Counted from the first letter of the stretch, positions 6,890-13,439 are shown. The stretch is 13,439 nt of DNA from Coriobacteriia bacterium (GCA_007125735.1 SLCP01000077.1:1-13439); one strand, 5' to 3'. Made by a program: numbers and translations. Notes: a model not told the origin generated them from the letters alone.

Positions 6890-8165
6890 CGAGATGGCAT
6901 ACGGACGAGTGTTCGCCGAGGAGAGCCGGGAGTTCCTCGACCTGCTCGCTGCCGGCGTGCGCGGGCTCGAACGCGATCCCGGTGATGCGGCACACGTCGA
7001 GTCGTTGTTCAGGGCCGCCCACAGCCTCAAAGGCATGACGGCGGCGATGGGCTACGAGCGATCATCTGCGCTTGCGGGTGACATGGAGTGCCTCATGGGG
7101 CACGTCCGGGACGGCAGGATCGAGCTGACTCCGGACCTGCTTGCGGCGGTGACGAGTGCTATGACCGCGCTCGAGCGTCTCGTAGAGGCTGACATCAACG
7201 GCGATGCGAGCGTGGCGCTTCCGTCGATCGACTTGAGCCCCGAGGCTTTTGGTGCGCGTACCTCAGGGATGCCAGAGATACCCGATCGGCGGCTCGTGCG
7301 CGTCTCGGTGGTGCTCGCAGAGGCGTGCTCACTCAAGGCGGTGCGTGCACACGTCGTCATCAAGCGTCTAACACTCATGGGTGAGGTCACGGGCAGCGAA
7401 CCTACCGCCACCCACCTGCAGAAGGAGCGGTTCGACCGAAGCTTCGCCGTCACGTTGAGGACGGAGGCGACCGCAGAGGAGGTCGTGGACGCCGTGCGCA
7501 ACGTGGTCGACGTGGAAAATGCGCAGGCCGTGCAGCTCGCTGCATGCGAGCCCGAGAGCGTGTTGCCTGCACCGAGCGACATGCGCAAGGATGCTCTCGG
7601 CGAGGTGGGCAACATCGGAGCGGGGCATGCCGCCACAGCGCTCTCAGAGGTGCTGGGCAGACGCGTCGTGCTTTCTCAGCCCGAACTGCAGATCGTGCCA
7701 GCGACCGAGGTGCCTCATGCCTTCGGTCTAGCCACGACGCTCGTCGTGGCGACATCGGCTCATCTCTCGGGAGGGGTGAGTGGCGGCATACTCGCGATCG
7801 CCACGTGTGACGCGCTGTTCAGCCTTGTCGACCTCGCGCACGGTAAGCCGGTCGGAACGACCTCGACTCTCGGTTCCGCCGAGGAGGAGCTCGCGATCAA
7901 GGTCGGAACCGTGCTCGCGGACGCGTATGTCGAGGCGGTCTCCCTCCTTACGGGCCTTTCGATCGACGTCTCGCCGTCAAGGCTCGACCTCGATCGCGCA
8001 TCGGCGATCCTCGAACGGGCACGCGCCGACATCGCCCACGACACGCCGTGGGCGGCGTTCGTCCGGACGACCCTCTCGATCGAGGAGCAGGCCATGGATG
8101 TGGCACTCGTGTTCATACCGGACGCCGTCGGATTGTCGGCCCTCTTCGACCGGCTCGGCGTGTGA
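6882..8165 (+). CDS. Hpt-P2-CheC fusion: CheA N-terminal domains joined to a CheC phosphatase, no kinase core
   Basis: This 427-residue protein has three parts. Residues 1-115 are a CheA P1 histidine phosphotransfer domain, with the H-box AAHSLKGM around His47. Residues 137-220 match the CheA P2 domain that docks CheY (features such as SLKAVRAHVVIKRL, GEV and FDRSF). Residues 232-427 are a CheC-family CheY-P phosphatase domain. Its first site fits the consensus D-x3-E-x2-N-x22-P exactly: Asp237, Glu241, Asn244, Pro267. At the second site Glu and Asn are replaced by Lys340 and Thr343, so only one site should work. The CheA dimerisation, ATPase and CheW-like domains are absent, with no frameshift or remnant. 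Any phosphate on His47 must come from another kinase or back from CheY-P. It follows cheB with an 8-base overlap and has GGAG 7 bases before the ATG. Domain calls are strong; the joint function is inference. Confidence 0.85.
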   Translation: MSDEMAYGRVFAEESREFLDLLAAGVRGLERDPGDAAHVESLFRAAHSLKGMTAAMGYERSSALAGDMECLMGHVRDGRIELTPDLLAAVTSAMTALERLVEADINGDASVALPSIDLSPEAFGARTSGMPEIPDRRLVRVSVVLAEACSLKAVRAHVVIKRLTLMGEVTGSEPTATHLQKERFDRSFAVTLRTEATAEEVVDAVRNVVDVENAQAVQLAACEPESVLPAPSDMRKDALGEVGNIGAGHAATALSEVLGRRVVLSQPELQIVPATEVPHAFGLATTLVVATSAHLSGGVSGGILAIATCDALFSLVDLAHGKPVGTTSTLGSAEEELAIKVGTVLADAYVEAVSLLTGLSIDVSPSRLDLDRASAILERARADIAHDTPWAAFVRTTLSIEEQAMDVALVFIPDAVGLSALFDRLGV

Positions 8166-8197
8166 GACGCGGCGACGCCGAGTGTGATTGGGCGGTG

Positions 8198-8226
8198 TGG
8201 ATACGCTGGCACCGTGCCGATATAGT
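8198..8226 (+). promoter_or_regulatory. Sigma70-like promoter for the Rossmann-GAF-GGDEF operon
   Basis: TGGATA (8198-8203) and TATAGT (8221-8226) are separated by 17 bases and match the -35 and -10 consensus in 4 and 5 of 6 positions. Transcription would start near 8233, about 32 bases before the ATG at 8265. The 99-base gap also holds a small CGGC/GCCG hairpin (8170-8180) just after the fusion gene's stop, and GTGTGAGAC occurs twice (8160-8168 and 8225-8233). Confidence 0.5.
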
Positions 8227-8264
8227 GTGAGACCGTCAGGCGGCGCACGTTGTGAGGAGACGTG

Positions 8265-9758
8265 ATGGATCGATCCGCCGATGCGGCCGCTTCCACGGGG
8301 GGCGCGCGCACGAAGGGACCCACCATAGCTATCGTCGGAGGCAGCCTGCGAGCGGCCTCCATCCTGCGCCTGCTCTCAGAGGTGGAGAACGTGCGCGTGG
8401 CGGTGGTCGCGTGCCCCGCGCCGACAGCCCCTGCAGTCCGGCTCGCGGAGGATCTCGGCGTACACGTGACGCCCCACATCGCGGAAGTCTTCCAACTCCG
8501 CGAACTCGACCTCATCGTCGACATGTCCGAGGACGAGAACGTGCATGCGTTGCTCAGTGCCGAGAAGCCTGCCGGTGTCGAGATGGTCGGGACCGCGGGT
8601 TCGGAGTTGGTGTGGGACCTCCTCGTCGCGAAGAAGCGTGGGGAGGAGCAGGAGAAGCTCTTTGTCGAACTGCAGGTAGCATACGACAAGATCCGCAGCC
8701 ACGAACGGCGTCTCCAGTCAAGCAAGGAGGCGCTCGTCCAGGCCAACAGCGAGCTCGAGTCGAGACTCGCCGAGATCTTCTTCACGCACGAGTTCTTCAA
8801 GGCCCTCACGAGATTCACGAGCGTCGACGAGGTGTGTAGTCTCATCGTCGACGGGGCGAATGGGATCCTCGGCGCTGAGATCAGCTGCGTCTACCTGTTC
8901 GAGCGCGATGACTGGACCCTGCGGCTGCAGGCCTCCCAGGGACGACCGCCCGATTCCTTCACTCCCGTGGTGCCGGTGTCTGAAACGCTGCTTGGCACGG
9001 CGTTCCGGGGGGGCCTCGTGCAAGAGTCCGCCGTGGCACCGCAGTCGGATTCAATCGCATGGATGTCCGACGCCGAGGACGTCAGCTCTCAGGTTGCGGT
9101 CGCGTTGCGCTCGGGTGAGCAGGTGCTCGGGGTGATGGTGGTCGCCTCGGCAACGCCGAGGGAGCTGTCGCCGGCCGAACTCGACCGTCTGCAGGTGATA
9201 GCGAACCAGTCTTCCCTGGCGCTTCAGAACGCCCTGCTCCACGGTGAGCTCGAGCGCCTCTCGGTGACCGACCGGTTGACCGACCTGTTCAACCACGGCT
9301 ACTTCCAGCAGCGGCTCGATGCCGAGATCAGGAGAGCGAACCGGTTCGACCACCCGCTCTCGCTCGTCATGCTCGATATCGACGACTTCAAGGCGCTTAA
9401 CGACACGTACGGCCACCCGCGCGGGGACATGGTCCTCAAGGTCATGTCCTCCATCATCCGTGAGAACCTGCGCGAGATCGACATCGCAGCGCGCTACGGC
9501 GGCGAGGAGTTCGTGCTTCTGCTGCCCGAGACAGACGTGGAGGGTGCACGCTCCGTCGCCGAGCGGGTACGTATGCGGGTGGAAGCCGAGGTGCTTCCGA
9601 TAGCCGATGCGGATCGTGAGGTCCGCATCTCGGTGTCGCTCGGCGTAGCAACGTATCCGCTTCACGCCGACACGCATGCGGGGCTCATCGATGTCGCTGA
9701 CCGGGCCCTCTACGAGGCGAAGCGGGCCGGAAAGAACTGCACGAAGGTGGCTGAATGA
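8265..9758 (+). CDS. Diguanylate cyclase with N-terminal Rossmann-like domain, coiled coil and GAF domain
   Basis: The protein (497 aa) should synthesise cyclic di-GMP. Residues about 18-122 form a Rossmann-like alpha/beta domain starting IAIVGGSLRAAS (Gly25-Gly26), a glycine turn after the first strand as in dinucleotide-binding folds. The acidic residue expected at the end of strand 2 is missing (VVACPAP), so NAD binding is uncertain. Residues 125-172 are a charged coiled coil, 173-325 a GAF domain and 337-497 the GGDEF domain, with GGEEF at 412-416 and an intact I-site REID at 403-406. No membrane segment is seen. ATG 8265 is preferred over the adjacent GTG 8262 because GAGGAG (8254-8259) is only 2 bases from the GTG but 5 from the ATG. 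Its stop overlaps the next gene's start as ATGA. The Rossmann part may sense redox state or a nucleotide. Confidence 0.88.
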   Translation: MDRSADAAASTGGARTKGPTIAIVGGSLRAASILRLLSEVENVRVAVVACPAPTAPAVRLAEDLGVHVTPHIAEVFQLRELDLIVDMSEDENVHALLSAEKPAGVEMVGTAGSELVWDLLVAKKRGEEQEKLFVELQVAYDKIRSHERRLQSSKEALVQANSELESRLAEIFFTHEFFKALTRFTSVDEVCSLIVDGANGILGAEISCVYLFERDDWTLRLQASQGRPPDSFTPVVPVSETLLGTAFRGGLVQESAVAPQSDSIAWMSDAEDVSSQVAVALRSGEQVLGVMVVASATPRELSPAELDRLQVIANQSSLALQNALLHGELERLSVTDRLTDLFNHGYFQQRLDAEIRRANRFDHPLSLVMLDIDDFKALNDTYGHPRGDMVLKVMSSIIRENLREIDIAARYGGEEFVLLLPETDVEGARSVAERVRMRVEAEVLPIADADREVRISVSLGVATYPLHADTHAGLIDVADRALYEAKRAGKNCTKVAE

Positions 9759-10636
9759 AACCGATACTGCCTGGAGGGCGTGGCCCGGCGGTCGAGGACG
9801 TGCAGCGGCGATTGCACGTTCTCGGGTACGATCTCGGGCCCACCGGCGTCGATGGTGTCTTCCTCGGCATGACGCACGAAGCGGTCGTCGCGTTTCAACG
9901 TGCACACGAGCTGTCCGAGGACGGCGTCGTGGGCGAGGAGACATGGGCGGCACTCGTCGACGCGACCTTCACCCTCGGCGACCGCGTCCTTTACCTGAGA
10001 TTGCCGCACTTCCACGGGCGTGACGTGGAGGCGCTCCAGGAAGCGCTCGGCGCTCTGGGCTTCATGTCCTCGGCACCCGACGCGATCTTCGGGCCCCGTA
10101 CCGAGCGGGCTGTCCGCGAGTTCCAGCGCAACACCGGTCAGGCGGTCGATGGGATCGTCGGGACCGAGACCGTGCGCCTCATCGACCACCTCAGGCACGT
10201 GTGGGAGGGGAGGAGCGCAAGCCTGCATCCGCGCTCCGGTGCCGCCCTGCCCGACCCGGCGGCGGTCCTCGCGCGGACCTCGCTCGCAATCGCGGGTGAC
10301 GATCCGGTAGCGCACGACATCGCTACTCGCATCGTCAACGTCGCGCTTGCATCCGAGCCGGAGGCTCGCGTCGCGCTTTCTGAGGATGCGGACGGGGCCG
10401 AGGTCACCGTGCACGTCGTGATGAACGGCGAGTCCGTGGCGGGTGTGCCTGTGGTCTCCGCCGGCGACGACGACGCCGATGCGCTTGCCGGACGGATCAT
10501 CACCGCGCTCGCGACCGCCGATCCGGACCGGCGGACGATCGCGATCGAAGTGCAGGCAGAAGACGCTTCAGACCAGGCGCGTCAACGCACGGCCGTACGT
10601 GTGTTCGATGCCATCTGCCGAGCGCTGGTTCGGTAG
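9755..10636 (+). CDS. CwlM-like cytoplasmic protein: two peptidoglycan-binding repeats and a degenerate amidase-like domain
   Basis: This protein has 293 residues and no signal peptide. Two PG_binding_1 repeats occupy about 8-72 (ending in GVVGEETWAAL) and 85-148 (ending in GIVGTETVRLI). The joining segment (DATFTLGDRVLYL...HGRDVEALQEALGALGF) resembles, from memory, that of mycobacterial CwlM, a cytoplasmic amidase-like protein that regulates MurA rather than cutting peptidoglycan. The C-terminal part (about 175-293) looks like a shrunken Amidase_3 fold: DIATRI (about 188) recalls the family's first helix, and TVHVVMN (His220) the zinc-ligand strand. The DPGHGG motif and its glutamate partner are absent, so catalysis is unlikely. 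ATG overlaps the upstream stop (ATGA), with GAAGG 7 bases before, so it is co-translated with the diguanylate cyclase. The repeats are secure; the amidase relationship and the regulatory role are inferred. Confidence 0.75.
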   Translation: MKPILPGGRGPAVEDVQRRLHVLGYDLGPTGVDGVFLGMTHEAVVAFQRAHELSEDGVVGEETWAALVDATFTLGDRVLYLRLPHFHGRDVEALQEALGALGFMSSAPDAIFGPRTERAVREFQRNTGQAVDGIVGTETVRLIDHLRHVWEGRSASLHPRSGAALPDPAAVLARTSLAIAGDDPVAHDIATRIVNVALASEPEARVALSEDADGAEVTVHVVMNGESVAGVPVVSAGDDDADALAGRIITALATADPDRRTIAIEVQAEDASDQARQRTAVRVFDAICRALVR

Positions 10637-10646
10637 GCATGAAACG

Positions 10647-10655
10647 TGCTAGAAT
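10647..10655 (+). promoter_or_regulatory. Extended -10 promoter upstream of the NlpC/P60 gene
   Basis: TGC-TAGAAT (10647-10655) matches an extended -10 element (TGn plus 5 of 6 of the -10 hexamer). No good -35 is seen at the usual distance. Transcription would start near 10662, just 3 bases before an in-frame GTG (10665) and about 39 before the CTG codon (10701) that has a Shine-Dalgarno sequence. Confidence 0.4.
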
Positions 10656-10700
10656 CGAGCGGTTGTGTATTCGCCGACTGAGCAACAGGGAGGTAGTGCT

Positions 10701-11750
10701 CTGATCTCTCGCAGACGCACACCTGTCGTACTTCTCCTCATGATCGCCTTCGCCTTTTCTTCTGTCGTGCCCGCATCCGCGAGTCCGGCCGCTTCGAAGC
10801 GCGAGGAGGCCCGGCAGGTAAAACAACAGGTTGAGGCACTCGACGTCGAGGTCGAACTCGCTGCCGAGGAGTACAATGAGGCGCGCATCAAGCATGAAGC
10901 GCTCGTAGCAGACATGGCCGAGACGGCGGCCCGTATCGCCGAGACGTCGGCTGTCATCGACGATCTGCAGGACCGACTGGGGGCACGGGCCGAGTCGATG
11001 TACCGTAACGGACCCCTCAGCTTCCTCGAGGTCCTCTTCGGCGCTCGCGACTTCGATCAGTTCGCGACGGTGTGGAGCCTGTTGCGCGACATGAACGACC
11101 AGGATGCATCCGATGTCGAGGAGCTCGCGGCTGCGCGCTTTGAGTTGCAGGCCGCAGAGAAGCGCCTCGAAGAGCAAGAAGCGGCTGCCAAGGCGGTCGT
11201 CGACCGAATGGCCGAGAACAAGGCGGCCATCGAGCGCAAGCTCGCTGACCGCAAGCGCATGCTCGCGGGTCTCGAAGCCGAGATCGCCGCGATAGAGGCG
11301 GCGGAGCGAGCGAGAGCCGAGGCGGCGGCGCGCGCGGCCGCAGTCTCGCGGAGCAACACGGCCGCCGCGTCCAGCCAGCGCTCGTTCCCGCCCCCCACGC
11401 GCGCTCCGCGCAGCGAGGTCGTCAACATCGCCAAGCGCTATCTCGGCGCCCCGTATCAGTGGGCTGCGTCGGGCCCCGACCGTTTCGATTGCAGCGGCTT
11501 CACGATGTTCGTCTACCGCCAGGTCGGTGTCTCTCTGCCGCATTCGTCGCGGGCACAGTACGGCGTCGGCGAGAAGGTCTCGCGCTCCGACCTGCAACCC
11601 GGCGACCTCGTGTTCTTCGGCTCGCCGATCCGGCACGTCGGCATCTACGTCGGTGGAGGCAGCTACATCCACGCTCCACGCACCGGCGATGTCGTCAGGA
11701 TCAACTCGCTGTCCGGCCGGAGGGACTACGTCGGAGCCGTGCGCCCGTAG
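10701..11750 (+). CDS. Secreted NlpC/P60 peptidoglycan endopeptidase with coiled coil (CwlO/PcsB/RipC type)
   Basis: This hydrolase should cut stem peptides of peptidoglycan during growth or division. From the CTG at 10701 it has 349 residues. A classical signal peptide comes first (ISRRR, then a hydrophobic run ending near VPASA). A long coiled coil spans about 25-225 and includes a PcsB-like patch (SMYRNGPLSFLEVLFGARDF). An Ala-rich and Pro-rich linker follows, then the NlpC/P60 domain with Cys264 (FDCSGF), His312 (RHVGIY) and His324 (YIHAP). Coiled-coil enzymes of this type are usually held inactive and switched on by FtsEX; that is family knowledge, and ftsEX is not in the window. The start is unusual: GGGAGGT at 10688-10694 lies 6 bases before CTG. 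The alternative GTG at 10665 would add 12 residues and be almost leaderless. It lies 64 bases after the CwlM-like gene, with its own promoter-like sequence. Confidence 0.9.
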   Translation: MISRRRTPVVLLLMIAFAFSSVVPASASPAASKREEARQVKQQVEALDVEVELAAEEYNEARIKHEALVADMAETAARIAETSAVIDDLQDRLGARAESMYRNGPLSFLEVLFGARDFDQFATVWSLLRDMNDQDASDVEELAAARFELQAAEKRLEEQEAAAKAVVDRMAENKAAIERKLADRKRMLAGLEAEIAAIEAAERARAEAAARAAAVSRSNTAAASSQRSFPPPTRAPRSEVVNIAKRYLGAPYQWAASGPDRFDCSGFTMFVYRQVGVSLPHSSRAQYGVGEKVSRSDLQPGDLVFFGSPIRHVGIYVGGGSYIHAPRTGDVVRINSLSGRRDYVGAVRP

Positions 11751-11754
11751 GACG

Positions 11755-11766
11755 CGTTCCTGAACG
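11755..11766 (+). terminator. Small hairpin after the NlpC/P60 gene, doubtful terminator
   Basis: CGTTC and GAACG form a stem with a CT gap (effectively four pairs and a CCTG loop) just 4 bases after the stop codon, followed by ATTCTCGT rather than a true T-tract. It is weak and may be chance. A TATGCT hexamer (11784-11789) downstream could be the -10 of a pilT promoter. Confidence 0.2.
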
Positions 11767-11829
11767 ATTCTCGTGCCATGCGGTATGCTGTCCCTCAGAC
11801 CCGCAACACGGAGCGCGAGGTGAGGTGCG

Positions 11830-12933
11830 ATGGCTGAGATCGACGGGCTCCTGAAACACATGAGCGAGCAGGGCTCATCGGACCTGCACATCAAGGTCGG
11901 CAGTCCTCCTGCGGTGCGCCTCAACGGCAGACTCGTGGTCATGCGCGAGATGCAGGCGCTCGACCCCAATGCGACCAAGACGCTCGCCCTCGGCATGATG
12001 GACGATCGCCAGCGGGCATCCTTCGAGAATCATCGCGAGATCGACTTCGCCTACTCGCTGCCGGGGGTAGGCCGCTTCAGGGTCAACGTCTTCCACCAGC
12101 GCGGCAGCGTCGGCATGACGTTGCGGCGGGTCGCCACCGAGCGTGCCGGAATCGAAGAGCTCGGGCTCCCGCCTGTGGTGAGGAGACTCGCCGATGAACC
12201 CCGAGGACTCGTTCTCGTGACCGGTACCGCCGGCTCCGGCAAGACCACCACTCTCGCGGCGATGATCGATCACATCAACGATTCGCGCGAAGGCCATATC
12301 GTGACGATCGAGGACCCGATCGAGGTCTTGCACTCCGACAAGAAGTGCATCATCAACCAGCGCGAGATCGGTATCGACACCGATTCGTACGCCGATGCGC
12401 TCCGGCACGTGGTGCGCCAGGACCCCGACATCATCCTCATCGGCGAGATGCGCGATCACGAGACCGTGAGCGCCGCGCTCACGGCGGCCGAGATCGGCAA
12501 CCTCGTGTTCTCGACCCTGCACACCATCGATGCGACCGAGACCATCAGCCGAATCATCGACTTCTTCCCACCCTACCAGCAGAAGCAGATACGCCTCATG
12601 CTCGCGTCGACGCTCAAGGGCATCGTCAGCCTCCGGCTCATCCCTACGATCAACGGGGGCCTCGTGCCCGCCGTCGAGGTCATGGTCATGACCGGGACGA
12701 TCCGCGAATACATCAACGATCCCGACAAGACGCACCTCATCCGCGATGCGATGGAGGAGGGCGAGTACTACGGCATGCAGACGTTCGACCAAAGCCTGCT
12801 CAGGCTCTACCAGGAGCGCCTGATCACGCTCGATGACGCGATCGCCATGGCCGCTAACGCGCACGACTTCAAGATCAAGGTCCGCCACCTCGGTGTCGAC
12901 CCCCAGCAGGCCGCCGAGAGCGGGATCTACTAG
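11830..12933 (+). CDS. pilT: PilT-family type IV pilus retraction ATPase
   Basis: This 367-residue cytosolic hexameric ATPase would depolymerise type IV pili, powering twitching or DNA uptake. The PilT N-domain (about 1-110) starts with the typical SDLHIKVGSPPAVRLNG. The ATPase core has Walker A GTAGSGKTT (132-140, Lys138, Thr139), the Asp-box IVTIEDPIE, Walker B IILIGEMRD (Glu206) and the His-box STLHTIDA (His231). Walker A differs from the usual GPTGSGKTT (P to T and T to A), and the PilT AIRNLIRE motif reads TIREYIND, so this is a divergent PilT-like clade. Retraction is still the best guess because PilB-type N-domains and the zinc-binding tetracysteine of PilB are absent. ATG 11830 follows GAGG (11817-11820) by 9 bases. 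It lies 79 bases after the NlpC gene and 11 bases before the carbonic anhydrase. Other pilus genes are not in the window. Confidence 0.92.
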   Translation: MAEIDGLLKHMSEQGSSDLHIKVGSPPAVRLNGRLVVMREMQALDPNATKTLALGMMDDRQRASFENHREIDFAYSLPGVGRFRVNVFHQRGSVGMTLRRVATERAGIEELGLPPVVRRLADEPRGLVLVTGTAGSGKTTTLAAMIDHINDSREGHIVTIEDPIEVLHSDKKCIINQREIGIDTDSYADALRHVVRQDPDIILIGEMRDHETVSAALTAAEIGNLVFSTLHTIDATETISRIIDFFPPYQQKQIRLMLASTLKGIVSLRLIPTINGGLVPAVEVMVMTGTIREYINDPDKTHLIRDAMEEGEYYGMQTFDQSLLRLYQERLITLDDAIAMAANAHDFKIKVRHLGVDPQQAAESGIY

Positions 12934-12944
12934 GGGAGCTGACG

Positions 12945-13439
12945 ATGAACCGCACGGCACACGATGCGTTGACCGCGCTGAAGGAGGGCAACCGCCGCTT
13001 CGCCGAGGGCGAGTCACTCGACCGGTTCACCGCCGAGGAGAGGTCGAGGTGCGTCGCCGGCCAGAAGCCCTGGGCGGTCGTCGTGGGTTGCTCGGATTCG
13101 AGGGTTCCCGTCGAGGCCGTGTTCGACGTGGGTGTCGGCGAGCTGTTCGTCGTGCGAACCGCGGGTCACGTGTTGACGGCGGCCGGGCTCGCGTCCGTCC
13201 GGTTCGCCGTGGAGGTGCTCGGCAGTCGGCTTGTGGTGGTCCTCGGCCATGAGGAGTGCGGAGCCGTGACCGCCGCGCTCAAGGGCGGGGCGCCCGACTG
13301 GCTGGAGCCGATCGTCTCGAAGATCGACGTCTCCCCGGTCGATCCTGCATGCGCGCCCAGCGATGCAGACGATGCTCTTCTTGCCGCAGCCGTGAATCGG
13401 CACGTCGTGGCGACGATCGCGCGGCTCGAGGAGTTCGTC
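12945..13439 (+). CDS. Beta-class carbonic anhydrase, 3' end outside window
   Basis: The frame is open from ATG 12945 to the window end (165 codons; a full protein is usually 190-230). It interconverts CO2 and bicarbonate in the cytosol with a zinc ion. The zinc ligands and the Asp-Arg dyad are all visible: Cys49 in GCSDSR, with Asp51 and Arg53, then His102 and Cys105 in GHEECGAV. The stretch after GHEECGAVTAAL matches the family pattern. A strong Shine-Dalgarno GGGGAG (12933-12938) lies 6 bases before the start. It sits 11 bases after pilT on the same strand, so the two are probably co-transcribed, an unexpected pairing. No internal stop occurs in the visible part. Confidence 0.92.
   Translation, partial: MNRTAHDALTALKEGNRRFAEGESLDRFTAEERSRCVAGQKPWAVVVGCSDSRVPVEAVFDVGVGELFVVRTAGHVLTAAGLASVRFAVEVLGSRLVVVLGHEECGAVTAALKGGAPDWLEPIVSKIDVSPVDPACAPSDADDALLAAAVNRHVVATIARLEEFV

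Noticed and set aside
10696..10704. A GTG-CTC-TGA mini-ORF overlapping the NlpC/P60 start region
   Set aside because: It is out of frame and only one base from the Shine-Dalgarno sequence, too close to be initiated efficiently.
10500..11996. A 498-codon open frame on the minus strand across the CwlM-like and NlpC/P60 genes
   Set aside because: It spans several well-supported plus-strand genes and their gaps, and shows no recognisable domain. Such shadows are common in GC-rich DNA.
11875..13017. A 380-codon minus-strand open frame opposite pilT
   Set aside because: The plus strand encodes a complete PilT with all ATPase motifs; the minus frame is Asp-, Val- and His-rich shadow sequence.
1..13439. 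tRNA, rRNA, CRISPR arrays, insertion sequences or integration sites
   Set aside because: No cloverleaf, repeat-spacer array, transposase-like protein or terminal inverted repeats were seen; genes are densely packed with consistent GC-rich codon use.

Overview
This GC-rich window shows ten protein-coding genes, two of them cut by the window edges, and no RNA gene, CRISPR array or insertion sequence that I can see. The combination of a large multiheme c-type cytochrome, Thermotoga/Firmicutes-style chemotaxis proteins (CheY, CheB and CheC), a CwlM-like protein of actinobacterial type and a type IV pilus ATPase suggests an anaerobic or facultative bacterium. A deep-branching actinobacterium of the Coriobacteriia/OPB41 kind would fit. 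That placement is inference from gene content, not a search result.

Layout. 1-2805 (+) is the 3' part of a secreted multiheme cytochrome with a beta-propeller between two heme clusters and a C-terminal beta-sandwich. It converges on an L,D-transpeptidase at 2849-3889 (-). A 136-base divergent spacer separates that gene from a PAS-PAS-GGDEF diguanylate cyclase (4026-5297, +). After a short leader containing repeats and hairpins comes an overlapping chemosensory operon: cheY (5397-5759), cheB (5744-6889), and a protein (6882-8165) fusing the first two CheA domains (Hpt P1 and CheY-docking P2) to a CheC phosphatase domain, with no kinase core. A recognisable promoter then precedes a Rossmann-GAF-GGDEF diguanylate cyclase (8265-9758). 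This overlaps by ATGA a cytoplasmic CwlM-like protein with two peptidoglycan-binding repeats and a degenerate amidase-like tail (9755-10636). Next come a secreted coiled-coil NlpC/P60 endopeptidase (about 10701-11750), a PilT-like retraction ATPase (11830-12933) and, 11 bases later, a beta-carbonic anhydrase that runs off the end (12945-13439).

How they may work together. Two diguanylate cyclases with intact signatures and inhibitory sites, a CheY/CheB/CheC signalling branch and a pilus retraction ATPase lie close together. This suggests a chemosensory and cyclic-di-GMP circuit controlling type IV pilus motility or surface attachment. No CheA kinase, CheW, CheR or receptor is in the window. 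The three peptidoglycan genes form a cell-wall theme interleaved with it. The most unusual item is the Hpt-P2-CheC fusion, whose architecture suggests a CheY-phosphate hub or sink. Next are the propeller-bearing cytochrome, the Rossmann-fold sensory domain on a diguanylate cyclase, and the CwlM-like pseudo-amidase.
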